Part shown: positions 17,539-26,647 of the stretch, piece after piece | Layout of the letters: every line of letters begins with the position of its first letter | Numbering within the stretch: the first letter of the stretch is position 1 | DNA from: Lentisphaera araneosa HTCC2155 | GTDB taxonomy: Bacteria > Verrucomicrobiota > Lentisphaeria > Lentisphaerales > Lentisphaeraceae | Reading direction: 5' to 3' | Length of the DNA: 64,000 nt | NCBI RefSeq assembly: GCF_000170755.1 | Contig: NZ_ABCK01000006.1 | Span: 62,001 to 126,000 of the forward strand | Program-made: the position numbers and the translations under genes | Notes under the pieces: model-generated | What the model was told of the DNA's origin: nothing | The model's input: the letters and a program-made list of their open reading frames with translations, nothing else | Databases searched by the model: none

Positions 17539-20094
17539 TTACCTAGCGATAAAAAGATCACTGCTAACAATTTCTGTGATAAGATCTCTAAATCCATATT
17601 TTTCAGGAGGGTGTAAACTGGAAATACGTTTGAGTTCTAGGTGGTCTCGAAAAGTCATTTCTCTCCCTTTGGCAAAGGTCATTAGTTTTTCAGTGAGCGC
17701 TAAGGCGAATTGGTCTCGGCGTTTAAAAAGTTCTTTTTTAAGGTCGTTAAGGTCCTGTAATTTTTTTCCTGTGTGTAGAACTGAGGTCGGATCAACTTTG
17801 GGGCCACCACTTTTCTTTGTGCGCACAGATTTTTTATCCCAGCGCATTTTCTTGGCATAATGAGTTCGATAATTGCCAATGGGATTAAAGTTCTCAAGAG
17901 CAAAGCCATAAGGATCTATTTTTGAATGACAGTCGGCACAGGCTTCTACTTTGCGGTGTTTCTCCAAGCGTTCTTTCAAAGTTGTCGCTCCTCGGGTATC
18001 CGCATCCAAAGGTTCCACATCTGGTGGTGGGGGAGGCGGAGGCATCCCGAGTATGTTTTCGAGAACCCAAATCCCCCTGATAATGGGCGAAGTTTCGACG
18101 CCATTTGAAGAGAGACTCTGAATGCCGGCATGGCCGAGTAAGCCGCCTCGTACGCTATTTTTAGCTAGTTTGACTTTTCTGAAATGGATACCTTTAACGC
18201 CTTTTATTTGATAATGACGAGCCAAGTCTGAATTCAAAAAGGTATAGTCACTGTCAAGAAAATCTGTAATAGGACGGTTTTTCTCAAGTGCATTCATTAT
18301 GAAATGAAAGGTTTCGGAACTCATGGGATCTTTAAGACCCCAACGATAAAACTCTCCGAATTTTACTGGATCAGGAGCCATCACCCCAAATTGATCATAG
18401 CGCAGCCAACTCTCCATGAAGTCGCTAATCATTTGAGTTACGCCCGCCTTGTTTTTCAATAACCGCTCAGCTTGAACTCGTCTTTGCTCGCCATTTTTGA
18501 GGCCTTCATCAGCACCAAGTAAAGAGTCGGGCATTCTGCGCCAGAAAAAATAGCTCATTCTATTCGCAATCGCAGAATTTTCGAGATCCCCATCTTCATC
18601 AGCTTTTTGATTCAGAAAAAGAAACTGAGGAGAAACCAAAATCGCTTTAAAGGCCATTTTTAAAGCGTCTTCACGAGACATGTCGAACTGATTTTCTGCT
18701 TTGTTAACTATATCGACAAAAGCTTGGGTTTCTCTTTGACTTACATCTATTCTAAAAGCCAGACGCATTAATTTTTCTATAGCTGCTGAAATATTAAGCT
18801 TATTAGCATCATAAGTCCCTGCAAGGATTTGCTTTTGAAATCTTGATTCATATGTCATTTTGAGAGGACCCAGTATTTTAAAACTGTGGATTCTCATAAG
18901 AGGCCCTTGCCAAACATCCGAAACTGTCCTGCCGGGTACAAGGTCTTTGCCGACAATATGCCAGGCGGCAGCGCCTTCCTTACCTCTAAACTCAATATCG
19001 GTATGGTACTTTTTAAGGATATCTCTCATCCAGTAATCCGAATTTCCGGGGCCATTCTCCCAATTAATAAAGGGGAGAGCGCCCTTATCAAGCCAGACCG
19101 TAACTTCAAAATCTTGCCTCTGCTCATCTTTTAACTCGTAAAGGCCTATACGCTGACGTTTCCTTGTTCCACCAGCGACGGTGCCTTCTTTTCCTTTTGC
19201 AAGGTAGAGTCCCAATTGCATAGGACGACTTAAGTCGGTAGGGATCATCTTAGCATCATAAGGGTGGCTGAGGCGTCTAATCGCTTCGGCATTTATCTTT
19301 ATAGTATAGTACCCGGCATGAGTGATGCCTTTGAAACGCTTCGGTACAGTAGCCGTGCCAATTAAGGCGCTGATTGGATGAATGCCGCAACCAACATCAA
19401 AATACTTACCCGGGGTATAATGACGGTACATCCATGGTGTGCGTTTTGCTGAACTTGGAGCACCCCAATCTTTAGGCTTGATATCGATAACTGATTCTTT
19501 AACAGGGCTTCCCCAATGAATCGCCATATCCAAATATTTATCAGCTGCGGTCAGGTATTGATTAAGATGCTCATCGGAAAGGTTTAAGGCATGGCTGATA
19601 TTGCTAAATCCATGAACTTTATCATCATCTGGGAAATGGGAGGTAGGGTCAAAAAAACCAGGCTCTACACCTGTGATCTGATTCATAGTATTTCTGTATT
19701 CATTTTTATTCAGTCGGCGAATCACGCTTGTATCGTCATCTGAGTGTGCCGCTGTTAGAGTCTCAGTTAACCATGAAATCACATGACGTACATCCTCGGT
19801 TGGCGGCGGTTGAATACTCTTTTTATCTGGGGGCATTTCGCCGAGATTTAATTGATCGAGGACATCTTCTAGTAGGTGAAATGTGTTTGAATCACTTAGG
19901 TCAATATTCCATCCACCCTTGGTTTTTATAGGAAACTCATGTAAAACACGGTCGCCTTTATCTTTATCGGGACCATGACATGAGATGCAATGATTTTTTA
20001 TGAATTGGTGAACCCTGTTATCTAGCGGAATAATTTTTTGTTCGGCCCAAATGCTTGTTGACAATAATAGCAAGAGATAGACTAGATTTTTCAA
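17539..20094 (-). CDS. DUF1592/DUF1588/DUF1585 cytochrome-like protein
   Basis: 851 aa, exported (signal about 1-17, MKNLVYLLLLLSTSIWA). A heme-type motif CISCH at 36-40 opens a small cytochrome domain. Then come a DUF1587-type segment (IRRLNKNEYRNTMNQI), a DUF1592 segment (RMSYFFWRRMPDSLL), DUF1588 (GGLLGHAGIQSLSSNG, a proline run, and a second heme-like motif CADCH), and a C-terminal DUF1585 part (LTEKLMTFAKGREM). This order is typical for PVC bacteria, where these proteins pair with a DUF1552 protein. Their biochemical role is not established, but the heme sites point to electron transfer. The start overlaps the DUF1552 stop by 4 bp, giving translational coupling. Confidence 0.88.
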   Translation of the reverse strand: MKNLVYLLLLLSTSIWAEQKIIPLDNRVHQFIKNHCISCHGPDKDKGDRVLHEFPIKTKGGWNIDLSDSNTFHLLEDVLDQLNLGEMPPDKKSIQPPPTEDVRHVISWLTETLTAAHSDDDTSVIRRLNKNEYRNTMNQITGVEPGFFDPTSHFPDDDKVHGFSNISHALNLSDEHLNQYLTAADKYLDMAIHWGSPVKESVIDIKPKDWGAPSSAKRTPWMYRHYTPGKYFDVGCGIHPISALIGTATVPKRFKGITHAGYYTIKINAEAIRRLSHPYDAKMIPTDLSRPMQLGLYLAKGKEGTVAGGTRKRQRIGLYELKDEQRQDFEVTVWLDKGALPFINWENGPGNSDYWMRDILKKYHTDIEFRGKEGAAAWHIVGKDLVPGRTVSDVWQGPLMRIHSFKILGPLKMTYESRFQKQILAGTYDANKLNISAAIEKLMRLAFRIDVSQRETQAFVDIVNKAENQFDMSREDALKMAFKAILVSPQFLFLNQKADEDGDLENSAIANRMSYFFWRRMPDSLLGADEGLKNGEQRRVQAERLLKNKAGVTQMISDFMESWLRYDQFGVMAPDPVKFGEFYRWGLKDPMSSETFHFIMNALEKNRPITDFLDSDYTFLNSDLARHYQIKGVKGIHFRKVKLAKNSVRGGLLGHAGIQSLSSNGVETSPIIRGIWVLENILGMPPPPPPPDVEPLDADTRGATTLKERLEKHRKVEACADCHSKIDPYGFALENFNPIGNYRTHYAKKMRWDKKSVRTKKSGGPKVDPTSVLHTGKKLQDLNDLKKELFKRRDQFALALTEKLMTFAKGREMTFRDHLELKRISSLHPPEKYGFRDLITEIVSSDLFIAR

Positions 20095-21353
20095 GACTTC
20101 AACTCCAAACCATTAAACGTTCCAGTTGAGGTATTGAACTTATCAATTTCGAGGCCAAAATTTTGTAAGAGACTTAAATAGAGATTATTAAGAGGTGCTT
20201 TTTTGTCTTGGTAGCCTCCGTGTTTAAAGCCACCCCCAGCTAGAATAATAGGTAGATTTTTATTGCTATGAGAATTGCCGTTACTCATACCACTACCAAA
20301 AAGGGCCATAGTGTTGTCTAACATGGTTCTGCCATTTGGCTCTTTAATATCTTTGAGTTTTTTTAGGAAACGACCAAATTCTTCTATCATCGAAGATTCT
20401 ATAAGTGCTAATTCATCAATCCGTGCATTTACTTTGCCGTGATGAGATAGGGCATGATATTCATTCTTCACTCCGGGAATACCTCCATAAGCATTTCCCA
20501 AACTATGAAAAGAAAGGCTAATGACACGGGTGGAGTCTGTTTGTAAGGCCAAAGTCATAAGATCGTAGAAAAGCGGCATCTGTTGCTTAAGTGTCATGTT
20601 GTTGGTGTCTTGAGGGAGTTGGTAATTTGTTCGTGGTTTAGCTTTGTTAAGCCATAGTTTCGATTGCGCAACTTTGCCCTCCAGTTCCCTGACGGAGGTA
20701 AAATACTGATCCAACTTTTCTTGGTCATTTTTACCAAGTTGATTAGAGAAAGATTTCGCCTGATCATAGACCAGATCAAGAATGGACTCTTTGCTCATCA
20801 TGTTGGTTTTTATTTTCTTTTTCGCCTGAGCATTTGGTGCTGTAAAAAGAAGATTATATAATTGCTCAAGATCGCTAATCGGCCTGATTTGAGAACCATG
20901 CTTCGTCCATGAAATATAGTTTTGGCTATTGGTTTTACAGCCTAAGACTAAGGAGGGATAGCGCGTCGCAGAACCCACATGTAGAGCCGCTTTTTGATCC
21001 ACCGAAATATTGGCTTCTTTATAGTTGTTAATTTGATCAAGAGGGATGCCACTTAAAAAATACTTTGTGGAATGGTGCCCTGCATTCATACCATGATCCA
21101 AGCCATTTAAAATAGAAAAATCTTTTCTAAGCTCAGCCATTGGTTTTAAGAGCCTAGTCATTTCATAATTTTGGCCAGTCTTCTTAGGAAAAAATAAATG
21201 AGGCATGAGTCCATAAAAATTTGCAACCGTCACCATTCTTTTAGGAATCGTTTCTTTGTTCGTTTGGGCATCGACTTCCAAAAAGGGAAGTAACATTAAG
21301 GCTCCAGCTGAGTTTTTCAGAAAGCGTCGTCGATTAGTACGTAGGTGACTCAT
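20091..21353 (-). CDS. DUF1552 protein with Tat signal
   Basis: 420 aa. The N-terminus TNRRRFLKNSAGALMLLPFL is a twin-arginine export signal. The rest matches the DUF1552 pattern (GLDHGMNAGHHSTKYFLSG, LSFHSLGNAYGGIPG, YHALSHHGK, ALFGSGMSNGNSHSNKNLPIILAGGGFKHG), related to DUF1501/alkaline-phosphatase-like folds. Conserved His, Asp and Asn residues suggest a metal site. Tat export means it folds in the cytoplasm, possibly with a cofactor. It is the first gene of the DUF1552-DUF1592-esterase operon and is divergent from the hydrolase gene at 21554. Confidence 0.87.
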   Translation of the reverse strand: MSHLRTNRRRFLKNSAGALMLLPFLEVDAQTNKETIPKRMVTVANFYGLMPHLFFPKKTGQNYEMTRLLKPMAELRKDFSILNGLDHGMNAGHHSTKYFLSGIPLDQINNYKEANISVDQKAALHVGSATRYPSLVLGCKTNSQNYISWTKHGSQIRPISDLEQLYNLLFTAPNAQAKKKIKTNMMSKESILDLVYDQAKSFSNQLGKNDQEKLDQYFTSVRELEGKVAQSKLWLNKAKPRTNYQLPQDTNNMTLKQQMPLFYDLMTLALQTDSTRVISLSFHSLGNAYGGIPGVKNEYHALSHHGKVNARIDELALIESSMIEEFGRFLKKLKDIKEPNGRTMLDNTMALFGSGMSNGNSHSNKNLPIILAGGGFKHGGYQDKKAPLNNLYLSLLQNFGLEIDKFNTSTGTFNGLELKS

Positions 21354-21484
21354 TAATTATTCTCTCTCACGAATTGGGTTTGGTGCTTTTGTTATGTTAA
21401 TCGAAAATATAACTTGTTTTCTAACATCTTTTTTTCATAAATGTTTAACAGATTAAAGAGGTGGGCAGCAAGATTCTTAATTAA

Positions 21485-21512
21485 TTGCAGATATTGAATC
21501 GAGTTCTATAAT
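21485..21512 (+). promoter_or_regulatory. Candidate sigma70-type promoter of the 21554 hydrolase
   Basis: TTGCAG (21485-21490) and a perfect TATAAT (21507-21512) are 16 bp apart, 42 bp before the start codon, with an AAGGAG ribosome-binding site in between. A near copy of the sequence is found at 27081-27108. Confidence 0.45.
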
Positions 21513-21553
21513 TCATTATGATACAAAATATGAGAATTTAAAAGGAGTTAATC

Positions 21554-23146
21554 ATGGGGATACATAAAATCTATGTTCTAACATTACTTCTGACTGGCTT
21601 CGTAAGCTATGGCAGTGAATTGACGCTCAAAACGGGTGTCTTTACTGACAAACTTCCCTTGGGCAAGGGTATGAGTATGAAGTTCAAGGCACGCGTTCCA
21701 ATGGAACTGCCTACAGAAAAAACACTCGGTCTCATTCTTGCCTTCCATCCTCATGGAGGAAATGAAAATTCCATGATCAACTGGCCAGTGAAAACTTTTT
21801 TGGAGCGCCAAAAAGTTCTGGACAAGTACGTGATCATCGGCCTCAAATCGCGAAGACCAGAAAGATACAAAGAACATTTGGGCGATTGGGAAGTCGCCGA
21901 CCATGAACCCTCATATAAAGTTTTTCAATGGGCTATGAAAAACTACCCTATTGACCCACGGCGAGTTCATATTATAGGGTGGTCAAGAGGTGGCTTTATG
22001 ACGACTCGTTTTATCTGGAACAACTTGAAAAGCTTCGCCTCAGTGACTGCCTATGCCGGCGCACATAGCCCAGACTGGACTAGAGAGTCGCTTGGAGGCT
22101 ATCCTAAACAAGACTGGGTGAAGCTCAAATGGAAGGATGGAATTGTCAATGGAACATGGACTGGGAAAAGGTTTGATTATAGCGTTGACTTACCTAATAA
22201 ACCTTTTGAAGAGCTCATGCTTAAAAATAGTAATAAAGTTAAGTTATCCGAGTTTTTCCCTGAGTTCTATCACGTGCACGGCGACAGTGATTATGTTATC
22301 GATGTCAACCTCACACGTTGCTACACACGTGAATTAGCTAAAAAGGGCATCCCTTACATTTACCGCGAATTGGATGGCGTAAACCACGCGCGGGTGTTTC
22401 AAGGCAAGCCTGTAAATATGCTCGTTAACGATGACGTTTTTAGCTGGATTCACGCCACACGCAACAAGCTCATTCCCTTAAGCAAAGTTGAACAGAAAAG
22501 GTTGGCTTATATGAAGAGCAATATAGCTAAGATGGATCAGGGAAAAGCTCTTAAATACATTAATGAAGCCGCTCGTATTGGTGGGCCACAAGCTGGTGAG
22601 GCGCTTATTCATGCCTTTGATTCCAAACACAGCGCTGTTCGAATTGCCGCGGTCACGAGTGCTTACTCTACGTGCTATGGTCATGCCTTTACCGCAAAAC
22701 TTGGCGAATTCATTACTGATAAAGATTCAAGTATAGACAAGGATGTGAAATTTAATGCGTGTCATGTTCTTGGGCGTTATGCAAAGTGGCGTCAACTCGA
22801 TGCCCGCAAAATCTTGACTGATGCAGTTCTAGATTCTTCCCTCAGTCAGTATATCAGATTCCAACTACTCACGGCCTTATCGAAAACTTATGAAATGATG
22901 GTAATAGGCAATATGTACGATGATAGGGAGGTCGTGCAGACTCTAATCAAGCTCTTAGACGACCCAGATGAGGGAGTTCGTGGCTACGCGCACATGATTC
23001 TCATAAAGGGAACTAATGGCCTTGGGGGATTTGCTTATAATGCCGCCGCCAATGCAAAGGATCGCCAGGCAGCTATCAAACTGTGGAATGACTGGGCAAG
23101 CAAAACTACGGTTCCGCTCTTGTCCGATGATTTTGTAAAAAAGTAG
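21554..23146 (+). CDS. Secreted serine hydrolase with HEAT-like C-terminus
   Basis: 530 aa with a Sec signal (MGIHKIYVLTLLLTGFVSYG). The alpha/beta-hydrolase part (about 40-300) has FHPHGGNENS near the oxyanion hole, the nucleophile elbow GWSRG, a candidate acid in HVHGDSDYVID and a candidate His in GVNHARVF. This is the layout of feruloyl-esterase/PHB-depolymerase or dienelactone-like enzymes. Residues 310-530 form repeated helical pairs (KMDQGKALKYINEAARIGG; SKHSAVRIAAVTSAY; DDPDEGVRGYAHMIL) typical of HEAT repeats. The only catabolic gene of this region on the plus strand, with its own AAGGAG site and promoter. Substrate unknown, likely an acylated glycan. Confidence 0.75.
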   Translation: MGIHKIYVLTLLLTGFVSYGSELTLKTGVFTDKLPLGKGMSMKFKARVPMELPTEKTLGLILAFHPHGGNENSMINWPVKTFLERQKVLDKYVIIGLKSRRPERYKEHLGDWEVADHEPSYKVFQWAMKNYPIDPRRVHIIGWSRGGFMTTRFIWNNLKSFASVTAYAGAHSPDWTRESLGGYPKQDWVKLKWKDGIVNGTWTGKRFDYSVDLPNKPFEELMLKNSNKVKLSEFFPEFYHVHGDSDYVIDVNLTRCYTRELAKKGIPYIYRELDGVNHARVFQGKPVNMLVNDDVFSWIHATRNKLIPLSKVEQKRLAYMKSNIAKMDQGKALKYINEAARIGGPQAGEALIHAFDSKHSAVRIAAVTSAYSTCYGHAFTAKLGEFITDKDSSIDKDVKFNACHVLGRYAKWRQLDARKILTDAVLDSSLSQYIRFQLLTALSKTYEMMVIGNMYDDREVVQTLIKLLDDPDEGVRGYAHMILIKGTNGLGGFAYNAAANAKDRQAAIKLWNDWASKTTVPLLSDDFVKK

Positions 23147-23208
23147 GTTGGTAGATTTTTGAGGTTTCTCAAGGAAGAGGTGTTTTTATGAGGGGTGAGG
23201 AGTGGGCT

Positions 23209-23648
23209 ATGCCGTCCCTTCGGGACTCATTATTTTTTGTTGCGTATAGACCTAGCACTTCCGTGCTAGGCTAATGTATGTCGTGCTTTCAGCACTCAAA
23301 CTAATGCCAAAGGCATGGTATAATATAGCCCAATGGCGTGAGCCTTGGGAAAAATGTGGGCCTCCCAAAAAGAGGTGCCGAAGGTATGATATAATACAGG
23401 CCAATGGCGTGAGCCTTGGGTGATTTATGATAAACAAATTGTGAATGCCGAAGGTATGATATACGGCGCTATGCCGTCCCTTCGGGACTCATTATTTTTG
23501 TTACTTATAGACCTGGCACTTCCGTGCCAGGCTAATGTATGTCGTGCTTTCAGCACTCAATAATTAACCGCAGTGAGTACTTCTTACAATTCCGTGCCAG
23601 GCTAATGTATGTCGTGCTTTCAGCACTTAAACTGAATGCGGTCAGTAT
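23209..23648. repeat. Hairpin-repeat array 1
   Basis: A run of short perfect hairpins: GTCC-C-TTCG-G-GGAC type at 23211 and 23472, CTAGCAC/GTGCTAG with TTCC loop near 23249, its covaried form CTGGCAC/GTGCCAG near 23512, GTGC-TTTCA-GCAC near 23282, 23545 and 23613, ATGCC-AAA-GGCAT near 23304, and CCCAAGGC/GCCTTGGG with a GTGA loop near 23330 and 23401. Parts are repeated in tandem. Similar arrays lie at 26648, 40969, 44989 and 53690. No coding capacity. Confidence 0.85.
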
Positions 23649-23650
23649 GA

Positions 23651-25246
23651 TTATTCAGCTTCAGATTTTTTCCGGTAATCACCTTTGGGATTGCCGTCAA
23701 AGTTCGTACAGATACGGGCTGGATCTATTTTTTGGAGCTTAAAGTCCTGGAGGCGTTTTAAGTCCTTATCTCGTTTCTTTGTTAGCGTAGAAATTTTAGT
23801 CTGATCATCGCCACTTTGCTGAATTAACTTTTCATGTTTGGCCTTTATAAGTTCCATTTGTGAAGCGATATTCTTGTATTGGGCATCAAAGACATCGTCA
23901 ATTTTTTCACCCCCGACTTTCTCTAAATAAGCATCTAGTTCTTTACTAAGCCTTGCCGCAACTTCCGGCATTAGCTTAGCCAGATTGTTTTTCTCGCTTA
24001 AATCTTTGTCCATATCAAAGAGTATTTCCTCACCGGTGTTGAGTTGGCGGATTAATTTATATTTACCGCTCCTGATAGCTGTTACAGGTGGCATACGCGC
24101 GTAGGGCATATGGAAAATAAAAGCTTCTTCAGGTCGGATAACCTGGCCCTCATTTCCTTGCTCAAAGATACTGCGTAAACTTCCTCCATCGAGGTTCTCG
24201 GGTAAGGGTTTTGTGGCCCCAACTAGGTCATGGAATGTGGGTAAGAAGTCCCAGTGATTCAGCATGACGTCGCACTGTGAGTTTTCAGGGATATTTGGGC
24301 CAGCAACAATCATAGGAACGCGTAATCCGCCTTCAAAGAGGTTGCCTTTTTTTCCTCGTAAGAGGTCGGGTGTGACAGATACCCACCCACCATTGTCCGA
24401 AGTGAAAATGATATAGGTCTTGTCCCTTACTCCCGCTTTATCCAGAGCGTCGAGAACGCGGCCAACGCTGATGTCCATCGACTCAATCATCGCCGCCATT
24501 TCTTGCTGTTTCACAGATGTGCGTGCATCACCTTTTGGGAGTCCAGCGGCTTTCTCCTGATATTTTTTTAGACCGGCAGCAGTGCTCGTGATTGGTCCAT
24601 GCACCGTGTAGTGTGAAAGCATAAGGAAAAAGGGCTGTTTGCCGGCGTACTTTTCAATGAATTTTTCCGATTTCTCAGTCAGCGAAAAAACCTGTTTTAG
24701 GTCGTCTGGTCCCACGGTGTCACCATTGTTGTAAAAGAAATTTCCCTGGTTGTCGTTGGTGCCGTGCTGATCGTCTACCACATCATAGCCAAAGCTTGAA
24801 ACGGGCTCGTGTATACCTTTACCAAACAGTGCGGTAATATAGTTTTTGTTAGTTCCTTTGAGTACGTCTGCCAAGCTAGTTTCATTAGCCCATGATTTTC
24901 TTTTACTAATGTTTAAGGGGTTACCATTATAGGTGTAGCCAAGTCGTACCGGAGATTTCCCGATCTGTATACTTTTTCGCGCCGGAGTACAGACGGACGC
25001 AGGCGCATAGGCATTTGAAAAACGCATCCCTCTTGCCGCAAGCTTTTCGATATTTGGTGTTTCGTAAAAACTTTGCAATTCATTGCTTATGCTTCGGTCC
25101 ATCAAGACGCTGGTATTATCCCAGCCAAGATCGTCGATGTAGATAAGAACAAAATTCGGCGCTTCTTCTGCAAAAGCGTTCTGATTAGCAAAGGTACACA
25201 GCAGGGATGCCGCCGCTAACAAGCCTATATTTTTTATGCTTCTCAT
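23651..25246 (-). CDS. Secreted arylsulfatase (formylglycine type)
   Basis: 531 aa from the ATG at 25246, which follows GGGGAG by 8 bp; an upstream in-frame ATG lies in a remnant of another gene and is rejected. A Sec signal covers about 1-26. Metal-binding Asp pair in IYIDDLGW (38-39); sulfatase signature C-T-P-A-R at 86-90 with Cys for formylglycine conversion; later FTSDNGGW and a C-terminal charged, helical tail of about 90 residues (about 430-520). It should remove sulfate esters from a polysaccharide in the periplasm after activation by a formylglycine-generating enzyme not present in this window. A near-identical but frameshifted copy is at 45249-46843. Its 3' side touches hairpin array 1. 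Confidence 0.9.
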   Translation of the reverse strand: MRSIKNIGLLAAASLLCTFANQNAFAEEAPNFVLIYIDDLGWDNTSVLMDRSISNELQSFYETPNIEKLAARGMRFSNAYAPASVCTPARKSIQIGKSPVRLGYTYNGNPLNISKRKSWANETSLADVLKGTNKNYITALFGKGIHEPVSSFGYDVVDDQHGTNDNQGNFFYNNGDTVGPDDLKQVFSLTEKSEKFIEKYAGKQPFFLMLSHYTVHGPITSTAAGLKKYQEKAAGLPKGDARTSVKQQEMAAMIESMDISVGRVLDALDKAGVRDKTYIIFTSDNGGWVSVTPDLLRGKKGNLFEGGLRVPMIVAGPNIPENSQCDVMLNHWDFLPTFHDLVGATKPLPENLDGGSLRSIFEQGNEGQVIRPEEAFIFHMPYARMPPVTAIRSGKYKLIRQLNTGEEILFDMDKDLSEKNNLAKLMPEVAARLSKELDAYLEKVGGEKIDDVFDAQYKNIASQMELIKAKHEKLIQQSGDDQTKISTLTKKRDKDLKRLQDFKLQKIDPARICTNFDGNPKGDYRKKSEAE

Positions 25247-25248
25247 GA

Positions 25249-25355
25249 TTATTCTCCCCAGATTTGTACCTCGGTGAAACCGCACCAGAGGTTTTTGTTG
25301 GGAACTAATTTAGTAAATTTGACCCATTTTGTTTTTGGTTGACGAACATTCAAAG
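25249..25355 (-). pseudogene. Remnant: 3' end of an F5/8C-type gene
   Basis: Read on the minus strand, this encodes about 33 residues matching the last residues of the F5/8C-like protein at 32090-32620 (KTKWVKFTKLVPNKNLWCGF, then TEVQIWGE and TAA). The 5' part of that gene is missing. Two bases separate its TAA from the sulfatase ATG, the same spacing as at 32090/32087, so both loci descend from one F5/8C-sulfatase junction. The rest of the gap to 25623 holds no recognisable feature. Confidence 0.75.
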
Positions 25356-25623
25356 TTTTATTCCCTTTTCTAGATAATTGGTAAAGAGGCGTCTACCTAT
25401 AATAACAGGAGGACTTTAGGATGTGTTTGTTATATGAATTGAGGAGTTGTCTTTATTCTAACATATTTGATAGCAATGATATACATGTTTTTAGGGTGTT
25501 TGGTGCAGGCAGTTATTCGAAAAGCGTCTAAATCACCACTGTATGGAAAAGAATCTGTAGTGTCGGCTAATCAGCTAAAGATTAGGTGCAGTCTATCAAT
25601 TTCTTAAACTTATTTTGCTCCAA

Positions 25624-26460
25624 TTATTCACGGGCAGCGTTCCACGCAGTATCGATGATGTATTGATTTGGGTAGTTATTACCATCAAAAAACCTTTCTG
25701 GATGACTTAAAGTATTGGGAAAAGACCGAGTGCTGACATGTCCGTCGCCATGTAGATAATTAAGCTTATAGTTTTTTGGATCATGTGGGAAAAAACCTTT
25801 AATTCCACCATCCAGTCCGTGGGTACTATCTGCATTAGTAGGGCCATATTTCTCAGTGATGTAGCCTAGAGTGAAAGTTCCCTGAGTGCCACCATTACCA
25901 AGTTGATTCCATTGATTTTGAAATTCAGTCATGCTGATGAAGCGTGAAGGTTTGTTTATTTCAGTAAGCTTTAGAGACCAAGCTACTTTAGGGGTACTAG
26001 TATCCCCATCATGATTGGTAAAACTCATCACACCAAGAACTGAACGGTCATTGTTGAAGTGCCTAGATACGCTGTAAGACTTTAGGACGCGAGTTTCGTC
26101 AAAATATTGAATATTTGATGGGCATTGATAGAGTTGATAAGCTTTGTTTAAATTATCATCTTCTTGAAAACTACTGGCGTTCATATCAGCTTCAGTTAAG
26201 TTTCGACCATCATAAGCTCCTAACAGATCATCCCATGAAACATCATCATCCTCATCTTTCCCTACTGGAAAGTATCCATTGTTATCTTCGTGGTAGAGGG
26301 CAAATGCAAAGAAAATTTGTTTTTGTTGATTCATACATACGGCAGTTTTTACAACTCTCCTTGCTCTATTTAAATGTGGAATAAGCAAGCTTAGGAGTAT
26401 ACCGATAATTGCGATGGCGACTAAGAGTTCTAGTAGCGTAAATGTTTTTCTTTTCATCAT
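25624..26460 (-). CDS. Pseudopilin-like protein with N-terminal methylation motif
   Basis: 278 aa. The start MMKRKTFTLLELLVAIAI, with a hydrophobic helix to about residue 33, is a type IV prepilin/type II pseudopilin signal cut before Phe and methylated; Glu at +5 is present. The residue before the cut is Thr instead of the usual Gly. The C-terminal part has the H-X9-DG block (YLHGDGHV) seen in DUF1559-like proteins that are hugely expanded in Planctomycetes and Lentisphaerae. Function of the family is not established. It is almost identical to 39936-40772, and the duplication includes about 200 bp upstream with part of a hairpin array. Confidence 0.85.
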   Translation of the reverse strand: MMKRKTFTLLELLVAIAIIGILLSLLIPHLNRARRVVKTAVCMNQQKQIFFAFALYHEDNNGYFPVGKDEDDDVSWDDLLGAYDGRNLTEADMNASSFQEDDNLNKAYQLYQCPSNIQYFDETRVLKSYSVSRHFNNDRSVLGVMSFTNHDGDTSTPKVAWSLKLTEINKPSRFISMTEFQNQWNQLGNGGTQGTFTLGYITEKYGPTNADSTHGLDGGIKGFFPHDPKNYKLNYLHGDGHVSTRSFPNTLSHPERFFDGNNYPNQYIIDTAWNAARE

Positions 26461-26647
26461 AGATATTACCTTTTATTATAATATAAATATATATGTAAAT
26501 TATTATTTTTGACAAAGTTGCAACTTTGTATTTATCTTAATAAACGCAGTGGGCGGAGATTTCTAACATGTTTTATAACAAAAAAAATCTGCCTTTAAAA
26601 AATTGAACTCAAGGAACACGGAAGTTGACAGTTTTTGAATTAAATAT

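Noticed and set aside
23209-23648. Possible CRISPR array because of repeated units
   Set aside because: Units vary in length and order, there are no uniform spacers, and no cas genes are nearby.
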